Source: a virus. Taken from it: a stretch of 34,470 nucleotides of DNA. Positions 30,432 to 34,470 of the stretch are shown here, piece after piece (positions within the stretch are counted from its first letter, which is position 1; each line of letters begins with the position of its first letter). The position numbers and the translations under genes are program-made. The notes under the pieces are model-generated. The model did no database searches. It was not told where the DNA came from and was given only the letters and a program-made list of their open reading frames with translations. Location: positions 1 to 34,470 of the IMG/VR virus record IMGVR_UViG_3300032083_000307. The stretch is one strand, 5' to 3'.

Positions 30432-32666
30432 TTACCCTGTTACTATTGTTGTTGCAGGAAACATACCACTAATCCAAGCTGATCCTAGCGTTCCAATTAA
30501 ATTACCTATGGCTGAACCCATCGCAGTGCTACTAGCATTAGCACTCACAGCTAACTGTGTTTCAGAATTTAATTCTGCTATAGCCAGTTCTTTAATTCTT
30601 TCTTGTGCATTGTCTGCAGCAGTCCAAGCAAACTCCATACTATCTCCGTAGTAACTCCATAAATCTTTATACGCTGTATTTGAAATATCAAGCAATGCAT
30701 TTGCATTAAGTTCATTTGCTCTATTTATTGCAACTGTGTCTGCTGTAGCTACTTCTCTTCTCCAAACAGCATTATTTTGATCTATAACTAATCTGTTATT
30801 AGCATTAAATTGTTCTCTTTGATTTTTTAATTCTGTATTAAACTGTGCCTGTACATTTGCTTCACCTGCATTAAACTTAGCTTGTGCGTTAGCTTGAGAA
30901 GCATTAAATTGAGATGTAGTGTTTTTTAAGTTTTCAAAAAATTGATTTGTCTGATTTTCACTTGTAGCATTAAACTGTTGGGCGGCATTTACTGCAGCAG
31001 AATCTGTAAACAAAGATTGTATCATTTGTTGAGATTTAAATATAGATGTCTGTTGTTCTTTATCTACATTAGCCATATTCATTTGCATAAACTTTTGTGC
31101 ATTTTCTACAGCAGCTTGTTGGCGATTGTTTAAGTTAGATACGTCTAAATTAGCTAATGCTGCTGCTTCTCCCATAACTAGAGCTTGTTTATTTGACAAG
31201 TTATTTAATTCCATAGTATTTGCAATTTTGCTATTTTCTAACATGACCTGCTGCTCTGCAGTAAAATTCATATTAGCTATATCACTTACTTTAGATGCAT
31301 TTACAACTCTAGCTTGAAAATCTTGATCAAACTTTTGACCCATAAATTTTGCTCTTTGTTCAGCAGCTAACATTGCACGTTGCTGTTTATTACTTAGATT
31401 TTGAGCTTCAAACTGTCCAAACATTTGAGCGTCAGACGATGCTATTGGCAATGCAGATTCCATAGCAGCTTGTAGTATAGCCTGTCCTGCCATACTAGAT
31501 GCACCCATACCACGAGCTAACATTGCATTATTGGCTGCTCTAATTGCTCCTGCAGCCCAAGGTGGAGACTCCCCACCATCAAACTCTTGCATTAACTCTG
31601 CCAACTGACCTTTTACTGTAGCCTGTTTACTAGGTGTAGCATTAGCTGCCTGTATTTGTTCTGTAAACTCCGCAGCTTTCATAGGATTAACTTGACCTGT
31701 TACAACTTCACCAAATTCTAATTTTCTTCTAGGTATAGCAGTTTCATCTATAAGAACAGGCTTACCTTGTGCAGCCTCTAAATCTGACACCATAGTCTCA
31801 GTAGATTCTTCTCCTTTAAAAGTTTCATCAGCACCAATAGTACCTTGTGCAGGTTGTAACTGACCTACTTCTTTTCTTACATCTTCTTCTGTTTTATCTG
31901 CATCATAAGTTGCAGCAGTCATATTAGTCGGTGCAGTAGCTTGTTGAGTTCCTGCTATAACAGTTCCTGCAGTTAAATTTCCTGGAAGTTGACCTGTATT
32001 AGGATCTACTAATTGATCCTGTCTTATAGTAGTACCCACAGGTTGAACAGTTGCACCTGCAACTAATCTAGGATCTTGCGCTCTTTGTGCCATTAAATTA
32101 CCTAACTGCCCAGTTTGACCTACAACTGGTGGTTGCACTAATCCTGGAGGAAGTGTAATTGGATCATCTGGATCAACTTCTCCTGGTGGACTAGCTTGTG
32201 GTGGGTTAGTGCCTATTGTTGGCCCTAATGGTGGCAGACCAGGGCTAAATGGTGGTGGGTCAGCAGGGGGTGGCCCAGCATCAATAGTATTTGTGTTAGT
32301 TTGAGTGTTATTATTAGAAGTATTATTATTTGTTACGTGCTGGGTATTATCATATTCTCTTTTTGCTTTATTATATGCCTGTCTAGCTCCTCCTGCAAGC
32401 CAGTTATCTTCTTGCATACCTCCCATATTAGCTGGTGTATTACGACTTACCCAATCACTATAACTTGCAAAGCCTCCATGAGAATAATTTTTAACGTAAC
32501 CACCTTGTACCATTTGTATAGCGTTATTTGTATACATGTTCATTTGTTTTTGTTTATCAGGATTATTCTTTAAATAAGTATTAAAACCAGACATGTCACC
32601 ACCGTAGCCTAATTTTACAGCAATACGTTTAGCTGCTTCAGGTTTAAATCCTTTGAATTGCATCAT
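30432..32666 (-). CDS. Large coiled-coil virion protein with proline-rich hinge
   Basis: This 744-residue protein has several parts. An N-terminal module ends in GGYVKNYSHGGFASY (54-68). A Pro/Gly-rich stretch follows (about 128-175: GPPPADPPPFSPGLPPLG). From about 380, a long Ala/Gln/Asn-rich coiled coil contains repeated NLSNKQ(A/Q) and QFNA units, ending in a hydrophobic Gly/Ala segment (TAMGSAIGNLIGTLGSAW). The FNA-repeat coil followed by a region with LWSYYGDSMEFAWTAADNAQ recalls virion proteins of marine phages. AAGGAAAT precedes the ATG. It is probably an internal or tail protein. Confidence 0.6.
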   Translation of the reverse strand: MMQFKGFKPEAAKRIAVKLGYGGDMSGFNTYLKNNPDKQKQMNMYTNNAIQMVQGGYVKNYSHGGFASYSDWVSRNTPANMGGMQEDNWLAGGARQAYNKAKREYDNTQHVTNNNTSNNNTQTNTNTIDAGPPPADPPPFSPGLPPLGPTIGTNPPQASPPGEVDPDDPITLPPGLVQPPVVGQTGQLGNLMAQRAQDPRLVAGATVQPVGTTIRQDQLVDPNTGQLPGNLTAGTVIAGTQQATAPTNMTAATYDADKTEEDVRKEVGQLQPAQGTIGADETFKGEESTETMVSDLEAAQGKPVLIDETAIPRRKLEFGEVVTGQVNPMKAAEFTEQIQAANATPSKQATVKGQLAELMQEFDGGESPPWAAGAIRAANNAMLARGMGASSMAGQAILQAAMESALPIASSDAQMFGQFEAQNLSNKQQRAMLAAEQRAKFMGQKFDQDFQARVVNASKVSDIANMNFTAEQQVMLENSKIANTMELNNLSNKQALVMGEAAALANLDVSNLNNRQQAAVENAQKFMQMNMANVDKEQQTSIFKSQQMIQSLFTDSAAVNAAQQFNATSENQTNQFFENLKNTTSQFNASQANAQAKFNAGEANVQAQFNTELKNQREQFNANNRLVIDQNNAVWRREVATADTVAINRANELNANALLDISNTAYKDLWSYYGDSMEFAWTAADNAQERIKELAIAELNSETQLAVSANASSTAMGSAIGNLIGTLGSAWISGMFPATTIVTG

Positions 32667-32688
32667 TACTTATTTCCTTTTATATATT

Positions 32689-33192
32689 TTAATTGCCTAC
32701 GAGTGGATTGTCAAGAGCTTCTTGCAGTCTCATACTTAGACGTTCCTCAAGTTTAGTCATAGCTTCTTCTATACGACTTTCCGTTTCTCGCATAGTATCT
32801 CGTACATCTTTTTCTGTCTCACGATTTAATGCTTCTACTTCTCGCATAGATGCTAGTGTATCTTTTTGTAACTGGTTCATTTCATCGATAGCATTTTGAA
32901 CTTCATTACGTATCTTATCTACATGACCTTCTACAGACATTATATCTTCACGTAAGTTATTCTTAATGTCACGAGTATAGTCTATAGCTTCATCTAGTTT
33001 AGTCTGTGTTAAAGTATTCTGAGCTGTTATTGTGTCTACATCTATCTCTTGGATAATCTCTTTCATATCCATGTAGTCTTTGTAAAACTCAAAGCCACCC
33101 CACAGACCACCACCTAGTGCCGAAACGATTGGTATAAGTAACATAAGTCTGCCACCCTTTATCTTTGCACCTGCTATTTCTACTTCTGCCAT
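32689..33192 (-). CDS. Membrane-anchored coiled-coil protein
   Basis: This 167-residue protein has one transmembrane helix (about 16-34, LMLLIPIVSALGGGLWGGF). A long acidic coiled coil (45-160) follows, rich in E, D and M with heptads such as MREVEALNRETEKDVRDTM. The plan fits an inner-membrane spanin-like or scaffolding protein with its coil in the periplasm. It sits next to a secreted coiled-coil protein, so a two-part spanin is one reading. AAGGT precedes the start. I recall similar proteins in marine myo- and podoviruses. Confidence 0.55.
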   Translation of the reverse strand: MAEVEIAGAKIKGGRLMLLIPIVSALGGGLWGGFEFYKDYMDMKEIIQEIDVDTITAQNTLTQTKLDEAIDYTRDIKNNLREDIMSVEGHVDKIRNEVQNAIDEMNQLQKDTLASMREVEALNRETEKDVRDTMRETESRIEEAMTKLEERLSMRLQEALDNPLVGN

Positions 33193-33200
33193 GTTATACC

Positions 33201-33605
33201 TTAATTTTCAAATGATAAACTTCTTAGTTGGTTAAGTTCTTGTTGTAGCTTCATTACTTCTAGTTCTTTTTTCTGTAACTCTAGTTCATATAGTCTGTTA
33301 CAATCTATTCTTGACTTAACTCTTTTACCTAGTGGTATTATTATTCTACTGTATACACCTATGTCACCAGTTTTTTTACTGTCAGTAGATATAGTACCAC
33401 CCTGTATTATACCTGTAACTCCAAACTCCCACTGTGTCGCAGATCCTATGGCGTTACTGCAGTCTAGTTCACCAGCTCTAAACTTATCAGCTTGGTAACT
33501 CATACTAGAGTTAGGTAGTGATAAACTTAACGAGTTAGATGTAGAGTCTGCCCAACTAGGTATATAGCTACATACAAGTAGTGATATAATTAATAGTATT
33601 CTCAT
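33201..33605 (-). CDS. Secreted protein with C-terminal coiled coil
   Basis: A signal peptide (about 1-19, MRILLIISLLVCSYIPSWA) is followed by a beta-rich domain with two cysteines (AGELDCSNAIGSATQWEFGV; SRIDCNRLYELEL), probably a disulfide, and a short C-terminal coiled coil (ELQKKELEVMKLQQELNQL). There is no true lipobox (LLVC lacks the small residue at -1). The pattern AGELDCxNAIGSAT..EFGVTGI is familiar from marine phages. It may pair with the membrane coiled coil next door. It is coupled by ATGA to the upstream gene. Confidence 0.55.
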   Translation of the reverse strand: MRILLIISLLVCSYIPSWADSTSNSLSLSLPNSSMSYQADKFRAGELDCSNAIGSATQWEFGVTGIIQGGTISTDSKKTGDIGVYSRIIIPLGKRVKSRIDCNRLYELELQKKELEVMKLQQELNQLRSLSFEN

Positions 33606-33988
33606 TCGTCTTGCTCTATCTTAGAACATATTCTTGAAGATACTAATGTAACTTGCTCCGTACTCTTATACACCTTTGACTCTGTACATATATACATAGC
33701 CCTTGGTAAGTCTATTGATCTTATGTATACCTCAAATAGTTTTCTTCTACTGAAGGATACTTTTATTATCTTTGAACTAGAAGCAAATGGTAATGCTTTC
33801 CAATCTTTTGTAAAGACACCTATCTCATAATACTCTACGTCATCTCTTCTATTAAATATTTTCATCTTTGCTACGTAAACATCGTCTACATAAGATGGTA
33901 CTAGCTTGGGATAGGTAGGTGTCATTTCGTGTGCGTGTAGGGTTGTACAAAAAATAAGACCTAACGCTAGTATTATTTTGCTATACAT
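33602..33988 (-). CDS. Secreted Ig-like protein, PapD-chaperone-like
   Basis: A signal peptide (about 1-19, MYSKIILALGLIFCTTLHA) is followed by a roughly 105-residue beta-sandwich-like domain: VYVAKMKIFNRRDDVEYYEI, then WKALPF, KIIKVSFSRRKLFEVYIRSI. This order resembles the first domain of periplasmic pilus chaperones (N, then W-x-x-LP, then the R/K-rich edge). Cysteines near the end (C106, C121) could pair. The second chaperone domain is missing, so this is resemblance, not a confident family call. It overlaps the upstream secreted protein gene by 16 bases. Confidence 0.45.
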   Translation of the reverse strand: MYSKIILALGLIFCTTLHAHEMTPTYPKLVPSYVDDVYVAKMKIFNRRDDVEYYEIGVFTKDWKALPFASSSKIIKVSFSRRKLFEVYIRSIDLPRAMYICTESKVYKSTEQVTLVSSRICSKIEQDE

Positions 33989-34470
33989 TCTGCTTTAATT
34001 AATGCTGTATAGTTACCTGCTGGTAGAGACTTAGTGCTACCATACTGTGCAGTTGACTCTACAGTAAACCATGTGCTACCTGCAAGTGTTAAGTTAAACT
34101 CAGTTACGTTGTTGTATGTAACTTTTGCAGCTTCATATGCTGACATACCTGCTACAGATACCTGTCCTACGACTGTACTACCTGTCCATGCAACTGAGTC
34201 ATTAAGTGTTGGGCTTGATGAGAAGCTGTTAGGATGTGTAAACTTAGCTTTGTAGTAGTCTGCCTGTGCTACATCTATTCTAATAGAAGCCTTTACACCA
34301 CCGTCTGCTGGTGTTGTAGTTAACTTATAGGGTAATGGATGTCCGTAGACACCTGCTGTTTCAGTCCATACAGAACATTTGCTTTGTACTTGCCCTTGTA
34401 TTGGTGAGTCCACCGCTAATGCAGAAGATGCTGACATTAACAGTATTGCTGTTGCTAATCTTTTTATCAT
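33973..34470 (-). CDS. Secreted beta-rich protein, start at window end
   Basis: The 165-residue protein starts with ATG at base 34470. It has a signal peptide (1-19, MIKRLATAILLMSASSALA). The mature part is Thr/Ser-rich and beta-stranded (KCSVWTETAGVYGHPLPYKL; STWFTVESTAQYGSTKSLPA), with cysteines at 32 and 162 placed to join both ends of a sandwich, as in pilin-like subunits. Being next to a chaperone-like protein strengthens that reading without proving it. Joined to base 1, its ATG would overlap the stop of the 30-residue gene (ATGA). Confidence 0.6.
   Translation of the reverse strand: MIKRLATAILLMSASSALAVDSPIQGQVQSKCSVWTETAGVYGHPLPYKLTTTPADGGVKASIRIDVAQADYYKAKFTHPNSFSSSPTLNDSVAWTGSTVVGQVSVAGMSAYEAAKVTYNNVTEFNLTLAGSTWFTVESTAQYGSTKSLPAGNYTALIKAECIAK

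Overview
The window reads as an AT-rich, tightly packed tailed-phage genome or large genome part from a marine alphaproteobacterial virus. It most resembles the HMO-2011 type (SAR116, roseobacter and SAR11 podoviruses). The main evidence is a family-A DNA polymerase carrying a DnaJ-type CxxCxGxG zinc insertion, a primase and helicase split into two genes, a monomeric B12-dependent ribonucleotide reductase, a T7-type endonuclease I, a Fe-S PD-(D/E)XK exonuclease, MazG, and a late arm of lysine-rich and membrane proteins typical of marine phages. A DUF1127 protein fits an alphaproteobacterial host. Family names come from motif recognition by eye; no database was searched.

Layout. All genes from 1 to 5612 lie on the minus strand. 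About 840 noncoding bases (5613-6450) hold dyads and direct repeats and separate two divergent arms. The rightward arm (6451-24043) starts with a stand-alone gene closed by its own terminator. It continues through small accessory genes (6271-12614), an integrase, primase, helicase, GIY-YIG nuclease, PolA, a possible ssDNA-binding protein, exonuclease, endonuclease I, a DUF3310 protein, RNR, an RMF-like protein and MazG, and ends at a hairpin terminator (24052-24082). The leftward arm (34470 down to 24076) encodes secreted envelope proteins, a membrane coiled coil, and three large probable virion proteins of 744, 668 and 1196 aa.

Topology. If the last base is joined to the first, the minus-strand reading frame cut at base 1 closes at once in an ATGA overlap with the start codon at 34470. 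The two minus-strand blocks then become one operon running from the divergent region to the convergent terminator. This suggests a closed 34.47-kb circle. Against that, no terminase, portal, major capsid, tail-tube or endolysin gene is recognisable. Either this is a novel or defective element, or it is a slice of a genome of about 55 kb whose head module lies outside the window.

How the genes fit together. Nucleotides come from host DNA breakdown (endonuclease I, exonuclease), RNR, MazG and the DUF3310 protein. Replication is T7-like. An integrase raises the possibility of lysogeny, though no attP site or clear repressor was found. Control probably acts through short operators and a 25-bp stem-loop present in four copies, three of them just ahead of start codons.
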